Assembly: GCA_902782475.1 (NCBI GenBank)
Contig: CACZNR010000166.1
Location: 1 to 10,157, forward strand
Direction: 5' to 3'
DNA from: an uncultured Eubacteriales bacterium
Lineage (GTDB): Bacteria > Bacillota > Clostridia > Christensenellales > Christensenellaceae
Length of the DNA: 10,157 nucleotides
How positions within the stretch are numbered: position 1 is the first letter of the stretch; every line of letters begins with the position of its first letter. The position numbers and the translations under genes were made by a program. Shown here in pieces: positions 1 to 6,465 of the stretch. The notes below the pieces were generated by a model. It did no database searches. It saw only the letters and a list, made by a program, of their open reading frames with translations, and was not told the origin of the DNA.

Positions 1-2045
1 CAAATCCTGTTGAGAAGTTTACTGTGCTCAAGGAATATGAGAGCATAACTGATCTTTCCAATGTAGGCTTCATGGGGACCAACATAGTTTCCGGCAGTGC
101 AGTTGCACTGGTACTGGCAACGGGAAACAATACTTACTTCGGAAGCATGGCAAAATCCATGTATTCCGTAAATGAGAAGAATTCCTTTGAGAAAGGACTT
201 GATTCCATCTCACAGCTTCTCATAAAGTTCATGATAGTCCTTGTGCCCATAGTCCTTCTTATAAACATACTGACTACCCAGGACTTTGTTTCGTCACTTC
301 TGTTTGCCATAACAATAGCAGTAGGTCTGACACCTGAGATGCTTCCTGTCATAACGACATCGACCCTTGCAAAAGGTGCTGTGGAGATGTCAAAGAAAAA
401 GACCATTGTGAAGCGTCTGAGTGCCATACAGACCTTCGGACAGATGGACATACTCTGTACCGACAAGACAGGTACCCTTACAGAAGATGAGGTCATACTT
501 GAAAGGTACATGGATGTCAGGGGAAATGAATCCATAAAGATATTGAGACATGCCTTTTTAAACAGCTATTTCCAGACAGGACTAAAGAACCTTATCGACA
601 TAGCGATAATAAACAGGGCTGACAGGGAACATCTGAATGTCCTTAAGGAAAGATACAGAAGAGAGGACGAGATACCATTCGACTTCACCAGAAGAAGGAT
701 GAGCGTGGTGCTCAGGGATGACAGCGGCAAGAGACAGCTCATAACAAAAGGGGCAGTTGACGAGATCATGTCCATCTGTTCGCTCATCGACATTGACGGT
801 GAAGCACATCCCCTTACAGATGAGCTTAGAAAGGAAGCCTATGCAGTATATGAAAAGAACAATGCGGAAGGGCTCAGAGTAATCGCAGTTGCCCAGAAAA
901 ACCACATACACGATGTGGATACATTTGGTGTGCAGGATGAGTCCAACATGGTGCTCCTCGGGTTCGTTGGGTTCCTGGATCCTCCAAAGGAAAGTGCAAA
1001 GGATGCAATACGTGCCTTAAAAAATCACGGCATAGAAACTGTGGTACTTACAGGTGACAGTGAAGGCGTTGCACTTCATGTCTGCGAAAGGGTAGGCATA
1101 ACAGTGCGAAACTCACTTACCGGAAGGGAAATTGATGAGATGACAGACGAGGAGCTCAAGGAGCGCATACGTGACTGCCACCTCTTCTCAAAGCTTTCTC
1201 CGCTGGCAAAGCAGAGAGTGGTAAGGCTTTATCAGGAGCTTGGGCATACCGTCGGATACATGGGTGACGGAATAAATGATGCTCCTCCTTTAAAACAGGC
1301 GGATGTAGGCATATCAGTGGATACTGCAGTCGATATCGCAAAGGAGACAGCTGACATAATACTTCTTGAGAAGGACCTCAACGTCCTTGAACAGGGAGTC
1401 ATTAACGGCAGGAAGACATTTACGAACATCCTCAAGTACATAAAGATGGCTACCAGCGGAAACCTCGGAAACATGATATCTGTCATAATCGCCAGCATAT
1501 TCCTTCCGTTCCTGCCTATGAAGCCGATACACATACTTATACAGAATCTCCTTAACGACTTTGCACAGATAGGAATGCCTTTCGACAATGTGGATGAGGA
1601 ATTCATAAGAAAGCCAAAAAACTGGGATACAAAGGGCATAACCAAATTCATGTTCGCTTTCGGCACCATAAGCTCTGTTCTGGACATACTGTGCTTTGCA
1701 GTCCTGTGGTTCATATTCGGGTTCAATTCACCTGAAAAGGCCATGATGTTCCAGTGCGGCTGGTTCGTATTCGGCATACTGTCACAGACGCTGATAATCC
1801 ACCTGATACGTACAGCAAAGGTGCCGTTCATAGAGAGCAGATCTTCCAAGGAGCTGATACTGTCCACATTCATAATAGTGGCAGTGGCCCTGGTGATATC
1901 ATTTACAGGCATAGCCACCATATTCGACCTAACGAAGATGCCTCTTGGCTATCTGATGTGGCTCCTGGTACTCATGGTGGTATACATGATATGCATTCAG
2001 GTCTATAAGAAGATATATGTGAAAAAGTATCATGAGTGGCTCTGA
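1..2045 (+). CDS. mgtA: Magnesium-translocating P-type ATPase (MgtA), 5' partial
   Basis: Inner-membrane pump of the P3B P-type ATPase family that imports Mg2+ at the expense of ATP. The gene enters from the left edge in the frame starting at base 3; 680 residues are visible and about 220 N-terminal residues of the usual ~900 are missing. The visible part opens just after the actuator-domain TGES loop (NPVEKF here). It continues with the M4 motif GLTPEMLP (about 108-115 of the visible part), the phosphorylation motif CTDKTGTLT (Asp154), the nucleotide-binding stretch FDFTRRRMSVV, LTGDSE (hinge) and MGDGINDAPPL (about 420). The C-terminal membrane helices contain IQNLLNDF and the MgtA-like stretch CGWFVFGILSQTLIIHLIRT. 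Agreement with E. coli MgtA as I remember it is high along the whole length. In M6 the usual NLLYD reads NLLND; the Asp is kept. No disruption is seen. The promoter and any Mg2+-sensing leader lie outside the window. Confidence 0.96.
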   Translation, partial: NPVEKFTVLKEYESITDLSNVGFMGTNIVSGSAVALVLATGNNTYFGSMAKSMYSVNEKNSFEKGLDSISQLLIKFMIVLVPIVLLINILTTQDFVSSLLFAITIAVGLTPEMLPVITTSTLAKGAVEMSKKKTIVKRLSAIQTFGQMDILCTDKTGTLTEDEVILERYMDVRGNESIKILRHAFLNSYFQTGLKNLIDIAIINRADREHLNVLKERYRREDEIPFDFTRRRMSVVLRDDSGKRQLITKGAVDEIMSICSLIDIDGEAHPLTDELRKEAYAVYEKNNAEGLRVIAVAQKNHIHDVDTFGVQDESNMVLLGFVGFLDPPKESAKDAIRALKNHGIETVVLTGDSEGVALHVCERVGITVRNSLTGREIDEMTDEELKERIRDCHLFSKLSPLAKQRVVRLYQELGHTVGYMGDGINDAPPLKQADVGISVDTAVDIAKETADIILLEKDLNVLEQGVINGRKTFTNILKYIKMATSGNLGNMISVIIASIFLPFLPMKPIHILIQNLLNDFAQIGMPFDNVDEEFIRKPKNWDTKGITKFMFAFGTISSVLDILCFAVLWFIFGFNSPEKAMMFQCGWFVFGILSQTLIIHLIRTAKVPFIESRSSKELILSTFIIVAVALVISFTGIATIFDLTKMPLGYLMWLLVLMVVYMICIQVYKKIYVKKYHEWL

Positions 2046-2077
2046 GAAAGCCTTATCGCGATTACAGGAAAATATAA

Positions 2078-2112
2078 AAGCAGGGCGTGGATATGAACCC
2101 ACGCCCTGTTTA
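2078..2112. terminator. Bidirectional rho-independent terminator
   Basis: A perfect 10-bp inverted repeat, CAGGGCGTGG (2081-2090) and CCACGCCCTG (2099-2108), with an 8-nt loop sits between the convergent mgtA and the leftward operon. On the + strand the stem is followed by TTTATG. On the - strand it is followed by CTTTTATATTTT, so it looks stronger for the leftward transcript, but it can serve both. Confidence 0.9.
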
Positions 2113-2131
2113 TGTCTGTATGTCTTCTGTT

Positions 2132-2638
2132 TCAGAACTCGAGGTATTCCTTGTATTCCTTTCCGGGGATCCTCCTTAAGACCATGAACTGACCGGAACG
2201 ACAGTTCCTGTCGTCATCAAAAAGAAGGACTATGGTCTTTCTTCCTGTCGGTATGAAGGAGAAGGGATCGTATCCGGGGATGCCCCAGGCGTCTATGTCG
2301 TAGTTATATCTTCCTCTTCCTGAATAATTTATGCCGTCACTGCAGAGATAGATCCCCGTCATCTTTCCGTTCTGGAATACTGCCTTTTCCGGCAGAAGCT
2401 CAAAGTAGTTTCCATAGTAGCCTTTGGCATCTTCACCGCTGTCGGAATCTGCAAGGAAAGTCTGGCTTCCGCTGCATGATATGAGCCACTCTTCCTTTGC
2501 TTTTTCGAATGCCCGAAATTCATCCGCATCATATTCCTTTTCTGCAAGATACAGGGTCCGACCGTCGCTGAGAACTGCTTCGATATATCCTGCACTGTCA
2601 TCAGGTCTCGTCCTGCTCAATATAACTGCATGCTTCAT
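2132..2638 (-). CDS. Hypothetical protein, 168 aa, last gene of the malQ operon
   Basis: I do not recognise this protein. It is soluble, without signal peptide or membrane helix. It is rich in aromatic and acidic residues, with an N-terminal strand-like start (MKHAVILSRTR), a central YYGNYFELLPEKAVFQNGK stretch and a Gly/Tyr-rich C-terminal part containing YNYDIDAWGIPGYDPFSFIP and then KTIVLLFDDD. The alternation suggests a mostly beta fold. I place the start at the ATG at 2638, not the in-frame ATG at 2653: GGAGG lies at 2651-2647, eight bases before the 2638 ATG, whereas the 2653 ATG would lie on top of that ribosome binding site. With the 2653 start the gene would overlap the upstream stop codon by one base (TGATG), so re-initiation there is a less likely alternative. 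It is co-oriented and tightly spaced with the 140-aa gene and malQ, so it is very probably co-transcribed with them. Confidence 0.75.
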   Translation of the reverse strand: MKHAVILSRTRPDDSAGYIEAVLSDGRTLYLAEKEYDADEFRAFEKAKEEWLISCSGSQTFLADSDSGEDAKGYYGNYFELLPEKAVFQNGKMTGIYLCSDGINYSGRGRYNYDIDAWGIPGYDPFSFIPTGRKTIVLLFDDDRNCRSGQFMVLRRIPGKEYKEYLEF

Positions 2639-2652
2639 AGACAGGTCCTCCA

Positions 2653-3075
2653 TCAGGATCTGCGGTTGTCCCTTAAGTCTATAAGGGCATTCCTTATGGT
2701 CCTTATGAGGAGCTTGTTTTCGTAATCCGTATATTCCTTTATGGTCTCCTCGAAATCAAGACCGATCTTTGCATAGTATATGAGACCGCAGGATATGACA
2801 CTTATGAGACCGTCTGTCTCATGGTCTTCGGTGAACATCTCCAGAAGGGCATCCCTTATGACTCCGCCCGGCCTCACTTCCCTTAAGGCATCGCTGTAGC
2901 GTATGAGATTCGGATGTATCTCCATTTCCTGTCCGGAGAAGACATTTATCTCATTTATGACCTTTTCAACAGCAGGGAAGACCTCTATAGGGTCCTTGCC
3001 CTTGGCAAGGGCGTTATATAAAAGTGTAAATGATGCATTTGCTATGCGTTCAACGTTCTTTTCGCTGTATTCCAT
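2653..3075 (-). CDS. Hypothetical helical protein, 140 aa, second gene of the malQ operon
   Basis: Not recognised. The sequence looks almost entirely alpha-helical and acidic, with no signal peptide or membrane segment. It opens with MEYSEKNVERIANASFTLLYNAL (amphipathic), carries a Gly-Gly turn in VRPGGVIRDALLEMF and closes with repeated charged helices (YENKLLIRTIRNALIDLRDN). Cys96 is the only cysteine. The start is well supported: AAAGGAGGA precedes the ATG, within the 15-bp gap after the malQ stop, so the two genes are almost certainly one transcript. The stop codon abuts the ribosome binding site of the next gene. A small helical protein behind malQ might be a regulator or a partner of the downstream 168-aa protein, but nothing in the sequence proves either. 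Confidence 0.8.
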   Translation of the reverse strand: MEYSEKNVERIANASFTLLYNALAKGKDPIEVFPAVEKVINEINVFSGQEMEIHPNLIRYSDALREVRPGGVIRDALLEMFTEDHETDGLISVISCGLIYYAKIGLDFEETIKEYTDYENKLLIRTIRNALIDLRDNRRS

Positions 3076-3090
3076 GTGAAGTCCTCCTTT

Positions 3091-4608
3091 TCAGGCTCTT
3101 TCAGCCATTACTGTTATCTTCTTTATCCTTTCTGAAAGCTCGTGTGTCATATAGTCGTCACGGAGCTGCCAGTTCCAGTTCCCCTCTGCAATGGAAGGGA
3201 CGTTGTTCCTTGCTCTTCTATCGAGCTCCAGATAATCCTGTATAGGTATGATGCATGTATCTGCTATGCTGAGCTGTGCCATATGGATCATGATGTCGCA
3301 GATGTTGTCTTCATTTACTGATGAGACATCAAGGGTACCGTTCAGTACATCCCTGTGGTCATCAAGATAATCGTATATGAACTGTATGCGGTATTCGTTC
3401 TGCTCATTGAACCATCCGCGCAATGTATTGTTGTCGTGTGTGCCTGTGTACACCACGCAGTTCTCAGTATAGTTGTGAGGAAGGTAAGGATTATGCAGGT
3501 CACTGTCAAATGCGAACTGCAGTACCTTCATGCCGGGGAAGCCTGTCTCATCAAGAAGATGCCTTACTTCAGGTGTAATGTATCCGAGATCCTCGGCAAA
3601 GTATCTGTGGTTGCCGATGGTCGTAGCAAGATAGTTGAAGAGGCTCATTCCCGGTCCCTTTTCCCAGTGGCCGTTCAGGGCCGTATCATCTCCCGCAGGG
3701 ATGGAATAGTAGGATTCAAGTCCGCGGAAGTGGTCGATCCTCAGCACGTCGAACATCCTGAAGTTCTGCCTGATCCTTTCGCCCCACCAGGTAAATGTAT
3801 CCTTTCTGTTGTGCCAGTTGTAGAGCGGATTGTTCCACTTCTGTCCGATGCTTGAGAATGCATCAGGAGGGCATCCTGAAACATCCGTGTACTTAAGGTC
3901 AGCATCCAGCTGGAATATCTCGGGATGTGACCAGCAGTCAGCACCCTGATAGGATGTATATATGGGCATGTCGCCTACGATGTCTACGTTTCTTGAATGG
4001 GCATAGCTCAGTATGTCATTCCATTCACTGAAAAATTCATACTGGGTCCATCTGAAAAAGTTATAGTCCTCTATGAGCTTGGCAGAATAATAGATGACTG
4101 CACTCATCCTGCGGTAGCGTATGTCCTGTGGCCAGTTGTGCCAGTCTGTACTTCCGAAATGCCTTGAAAGGGCATAGAAGAGGGCAGTATCCTCGATCCA
4201 GTAGGAGTTCTCATCTATGAACTGGCTGAATGAATTGTCGGCAGTGAAATTGGAATATGCTTTTCGTAAGAGCTGCATTTTAAGATCCTTTACTTCACTG
4301 TTCCTTATGTATCTTCCAAATGTATCATAGCTGTTGCACGGAATATCCTTCGGTATGTCGGAATGCTTCAGGAGACCCTTGCGTACAAGTGTGTCTATGT
4401 CTATGTATATGGGGTTTCCTGCAAAGCTTGACATGGGGTCATATGGAGAGAATGCATCGCCTGTGGGTCCCAGGGGGAGCACCTGCCAGTAGCTCTGTTT
4501 TGAATCGTGCAGAAAATCTATAAAATCGTAAGCTTCCTGTGAGAAGCATCCGATGCCGAATCTGTTTGGAAGTGAAAATACGGGAAGTAATATACCTGCT
4601 TTTCTCAT
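3091..4608 (-). CDS. malQ: 4-alpha-glucanotransferase (amylomaltase, GH77)
   Basis: Cytoplasmic disproportionating enzyme that moves alpha-1,4-glucan segments between maltodextrins and releases glucose, feeding maltose/glycogen metabolism. It has 505 residues, the usual length for the short bacterial GH77 type (Thermus amylomaltase is about 500). Family landmarks appear in order: N-terminal AGILLPVFSLPNRFGIG, YWQVLPLGPTG (40-50), SPYDPMSSFAGNP, DIVGDMPIY (209-217), the nucleophile Asp292 in LRIDHFRG, the acid/base Glu339 in FAEDLG, the third acidic residue Asp392 in GTHDNNT, and the C-terminal NNVPSIAEGNWNW. The three catalytic residues fall at nearly the same numbers as in the Thermus enzyme (293, 340, 395). 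AGAGG (4620-4616) lies seven bases before the ATG. It is the first gene of a three-gene operon; no glycogen phosphorylase or maltose transporter is in view. Confidence 0.97.
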   Translation of the reverse strand: MRKAGILLPVFSLPNRFGIGCFSQEAYDFIDFLHDSKQSYWQVLPLGPTGDAFSPYDPMSSFAGNPIYIDIDTLVRKGLLKHSDIPKDIPCNSYDTFGRYIRNSEVKDLKMQLLRKAYSNFTADNSFSQFIDENSYWIEDTALFYALSRHFGSTDWHNWPQDIRYRRMSAVIYYSAKLIEDYNFFRWTQYEFFSEWNDILSYAHSRNVDIVGDMPIYTSYQGADCWSHPEIFQLDADLKYTDVSGCPPDAFSSIGQKWNNPLYNWHNRKDTFTWWGERIRQNFRMFDVLRIDHFRGLESYYSIPAGDDTALNGHWEKGPGMSLFNYLATTIGNHRYFAEDLGYITPEVRHLLDETGFPGMKVLQFAFDSDLHNPYLPHNYTENCVVYTGTHDNNTLRGWFNEQNEYRIQFIYDYLDDHRDVLNGTLDVSSVNEDNICDIMIHMAQLSIADTCIIPIQDYLELDRRARNNVPSIAEGNWNWQLRDDYMTHELSERIKKITVMAERA

Positions 4609-4638
4609 GGATGAACCTCTAAAATATATTCTGATATG

Positions 4639-4667
4639 ATTATACTCTTTTGGGAGATTTTAATAAA
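4639..4667 (-). promoter_or_regulatory. Probable promoter of the malQ operon
   Basis: On the - strand a perfect TATAAT (4644-4639) lies about 30 bp before the malQ start codon. The box 17 bp upstream (TTTATT, 4667-4662) matches only half of TTGACA. It begins two bases beyond the T-run of the terminator that ends the dehydrogenase transcript, so malQ most likely has its own start and does not depend on read-through. No clear MalR-type palindrome is visible. Confidence 0.6.
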
Positions 4668-4669
4668 TT

Positions 4670-4698
4670 AAAAAGGCCCTTTCTTCAGAGAAAAGGCC
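4670..4698 (-). terminator. Rho-independent terminator of the dehydrogenase gene
   Basis: On the - strand GGCCTTTTC (4698-4690) pairs with GAAAGGGCC (4683-4675) over 9 bp with one G-U pair and a 6-nt loop. It is followed by TTTTT and then AATTT. It lies 21 bp beyond the dehydrogenase stop codon and insulates that gene from malQ. Confidence 0.88.
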
Positions 4699-4718
4699 CC
4701 TAGGTAAATCTATGAAGG

Positions 4719-5492
4719 TCACATTGATGTGTAACCGCCGTCTACTGGAAGAGCTATACCGGTAACATATGTTGATGCTGGTGATGCAAGGAAAAGTGCT
4801 GCGGTATCAAGCTCTCCTTCGTTCCCGTAACGTGAAAGCGGGATCATTGTCTGTGCATTCTGCTGGAAGAAGTCACTGTCCAGTGTCTCCTTTGTGAGAG
4901 GAGAGTAGAAGTATCCAGGACAGATGGAGTTGACAGTGATGTTATATTTGCCCCATTCTGCTGCAAGACCTCTTGTAAGGTTTACCACGCCACCCTTGGC
5001 TGCATGGTATGGGGAAGCAGGAGCTACCTTGTTTCCTACAAGGCCGTACATTGAAGCGATGTTGATTATCCTGCCGTATTTTGCTGGGATCATGGCTTTC
5101 TTTGCAACTGCTCTTGCGACTCTGAAGGAACCGAAGAGGTCGATGTTTATCTCATTATTGAACTGTTCGTCTGTAATGTCCTCAGCAGGAGCAACGGCGC
5201 CTGTACCGGCATTGTTGATAAGGATGTCGATCCTTCCGAATCTTTCCATCGTCTTGTCAACCATTGCGTTTACTGATTCTGTATCTGTTATATCACAGCG
5301 GATAGGGAGAGCTTCAACACCAAATTCCTTTTCCAGTTCAGAAGCAACTTCTTCTATGAGCTGTTGTCTTCTGGCTACTACTACGATGTTTGCACCCTGA
5401 TTTGCAAGAGCCTTGGCCATCTGTACTCCAAGCCCTGTAGAGCATCCTGTAACGATTGCTACCTGTCCTTTGAGATCGAAATAGTTTTTCAT
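4719..5492 (-). CDS. Short-chain dehydrogenase/reductase, gluconate 5-dehydrogenase-like
   Basis: Classical SDR of 257 residues, a soluble NAD(P)-dependent oxidoreductase with a Rossmann fold. Visible motifs are the dinucleotide-binding TGCSTGLG (15-22), CDITD with Asp67 for the adenine ring, NNAG (93-96), Asn116, and the catalytic Ser147, Tyr162 and Lys166 (YHAAK), followed by CPGYFYSPL and the C-terminal GIALPVDGGY. Strand beta-2 ends in VVVARR with no acidic residue, which favours NADP(H). Overall flavour is that of gluconate 5-dehydrogenase or 2-deoxygluconate dehydrogenase, but SDR substrates cannot be read from sequence, and a 3-oxoacyl-ACP reductase-like role is possible. I chose the ATG at 5492 because AGGAG lies seven bases before it. 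The longer in-frame ATG at 5564 would start inside the promoter. It is monocistronic, with its own promoter and terminator, and divergent from the acetyltransferase gene. Confidence 0.93.
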   Translation of the reverse strand: MKNYFDLKGQVAIVTGCSTGLGVQMAKALANQGANIVVVARRQQLIEEVASELEKEFGVEALPIRCDITDTESVNAMVDKTMERFGRIDILINNAGTGAVAPAEDITDEQFNNEINIDLFGSFRVARAVAKKAMIPAKYGRIINIASMYGLVGNKVAPASPYHAAKGGVVNLTRGLAAEWGKYNITVNSICPGYFYSPLTKETLDSDFFQQNAQTMIPLSRYGNEGELDTAALFLASPASTYVTGIALPVDGGYTSM

Positions 5493-5515
5493 AGTTATTC
5501 TCCTGATATGATCAT

Positions 5516-5531
5516 TTGACCTTCCGGTCAA
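5516..5531. promoter_or_regulatory. Operator-like inverted repeat over the dehydrogenase transcription start
   Basis: TTGACC, four bases (TTCC), then GGTCAA form a perfect 6-bp dyad. The transcription start predicted from the adjacent promoter falls near 5529, so a protein bound here would block initiation. No regulator gene lies next to it, and the binding protein is unknown. Confidence 0.4.
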
Positions 5532-5535
5532 TATG

Positions 5536-5564
5536 ATTCTAATCCAACAGGATAAATAAGTCAA
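5536..5564 (-). promoter_or_regulatory. Promoter of the dehydrogenase gene
   Basis: Leftward TTGACT (5564-5559), an exact 17-bp spacer and TAGAAT (5541-5536) each match the sigma-A consensus at five of six bases. The 5' leader would be about 37 nt, ending in the AGGAG that sets the 5492 start. Confidence 0.82.
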
Positions 5565-5566
5565 TA

Positions 5567-5578
5567 TTTATCGATAAA
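5567..5578. promoter_or_regulatory. 12-bp AT-rich palindrome between divergent genes
   Basis: TTTATCGATAAA is a perfect palindrome directly upstream of the dehydrogenase -35 box and about 30 bp upstream of the acetyltransferase -10. It could be a regulator site shared by both genes or simply a chance symmetry in an A/T-rich upstream element. Confidence 0.3.
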
Positions 5579-5606
5579 AATATATTAAATTAAATCTGCC
5601 TCGGTC

Positions 5607-5615
5607 TGCTACAAT
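5607..5615 (+). promoter_or_regulatory. Possible extended -10 promoter of the acetyltransferase gene
   Basis: TGCTACAAT fits the extended -10 pattern TGnTATAAT, with no good -35 box upstream. The resulting leader would be very short, starting next to the GGGAGG ribosome binding site at 5621-5626, which makes the assignment uncertain. Confidence 0.45.
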
Positions 5616-5634
5616 AAACAGGGAGGTATGGATC

Positions 5635-6405
5635 ATGACACAGCAGGATTTATTTGAAAAGGCATTTCAGCAGTCGGCTTACGACTGTTCATGCAGTCCC
5701 GGAGATTTTCTCCGGAATGACAATGTTGTCGTGCTCTCAAAAAAGGATATAAGGGCAAGAAAGTATCTGGATCTTCCGCATATCTGTAACCTCGTCTATT
5801 ACGGGCATAATGTGGTGGCTACGGTTGGAGAGGAGCTCTATGATGAGATATACGCTTTCCTTTCGACCTGTGAACATAACTATTCCTATTTTGAGACACC
5901 TGTGATCTCAAGGCTGCAGGAGATACTTAAGCCCCATGGAGCTGAGCTATGCTTCATGGCAGAATACTTCCTTCCTGAACTTTCAGCTCTTAAGAGAAAG
6001 GATCTTCCTTATGAGATGAAGATACTTGGAAAGGAACACTTTTCTTCACTCTATGTCCCTCAGTGGTCAAACGCTCTTTCGGATAAAAGGCCTGAGCTTG
6101 ATACACTTGGCATAGGAGCATATGATGACGGAAAGCTCATTGGTCTTGCAGCATGCTCTGCTGACTGTGAGGACATGTGGCAGATAGGCATCGACGTGCT
6201 TCCGGAGTACAGAGGAAAGGGCATTGCATCAGTCCTTGTGGGGAACCTTGCAATTGAGATACTTGAAAAGGACAGGATACCTTTCTACTGTGCAGCCTGG
6301 AGCAACATAGCTTCAGTCAGGACTGCAGTTAAAAGCGGTTTCCGTCCTGCGTGGACGGAGCTTACGGCCAAGTCTTCCTCCTTTGTGACAAAAATGACAT
6401 TCTGA
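5635..6405 (+). CDS. GNAT family N-acetyltransferase, 256 aa
   Basis: Predicted cytoplasmic acetyl-CoA-dependent acetyltransferase. The catalytic GNAT fold occupies roughly residues 125-256. It contains the acetyl-CoA motif A, WQIGIDVLPEYRGKGIAS (182-199), whose YRGKGIA supplies the pyrophosphate-binding loop, then AAWSNIASVRTAVKSGF (220-236), the usual alpha4/beta7 region. The first ~120 residues form an extra N-terminal domain (VVVLSKKDIRARKYLDLP, then ATVGEELYDEIYAFL) that I do not recognise; two-part GNAT proteins of this length are common in clostridia and may be degenerate double-GNAT folds. The substrate is unknown. GGGAGG lies eight bases before the ATG. The gene is divergent from the dehydrogenase and 60 bp ahead of the ATPase gene, which appears to have its own promoter. 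Confidence 0.88.
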   Translation: MTQQDLFEKAFQQSAYDCSCSPGDFLRNDNVVVLSKKDIRARKYLDLPHICNLVYYGHNVVATVGEELYDEIYAFLSTCEHNYSYFETPVISRLQEILKPHGAELCFMAEYFLPELSALKRKDLPYEMKILGKEHFSSLYVPQWSNALSDKRPELDTLGIGAYDDGKLIGLAACSADCEDMWQIGIDVLPEYRGKGIASVLVGNLAIEILEKDRIPFYCAAWSNIASVRTAVKSGFRPAWTELTAKSSSFVTKMTF

Positions 6406-6433
6406 TGTCAAAAGAGGAAAAATCTAATATAAT
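6405..6433 (+). promoter_or_regulatory. Possible promoter of the ATPase-nuclease unit
   Basis: ATGTCA (6405-6410), a 17-bp spacer and a perfect TATAAT (6428-6433) lie about 32 bp before the ATPase ATG. The -35 box matches four of six bases and overlaps the last base of the acetyltransferase stop codon. Confidence 0.5.
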
Positions 6434-6465
6434 TAATATATCATTTGAATGCGAGGTTCACTTTT

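Noticed and set aside
3355..3855. Long open frame on the + strand inside malQ
   Set aside because: It is antisense to an intact, fully motif-bearing malQ, has no ribosome binding site and encodes no recognisable protein.
5493..5564. Upstream extension of the dehydrogenase to an in-frame ATG at 5564
   Set aside because: It would start inside the -35 box and translate the promoter; the extra 24 residues do not look like SDR sequence, and AGGAG supports 5492.
6395..6410. Dyad TGACAT-TCTG-ATGTCA over the acetyltransferase stop codon as a terminator
   Set aside because: The 6-bp A/T-rich stem is weak and is followed by an A-rich stretch, not Ts, on the coding strand; a T-run follows only on the opposite strand.
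6445..6465. TTG start seven codons upstream for the HerA-like ATPase
   Set aside because: No ribosome binding site precedes it, and the GAGG that does exist falls between this codon and the ATG at 6466.
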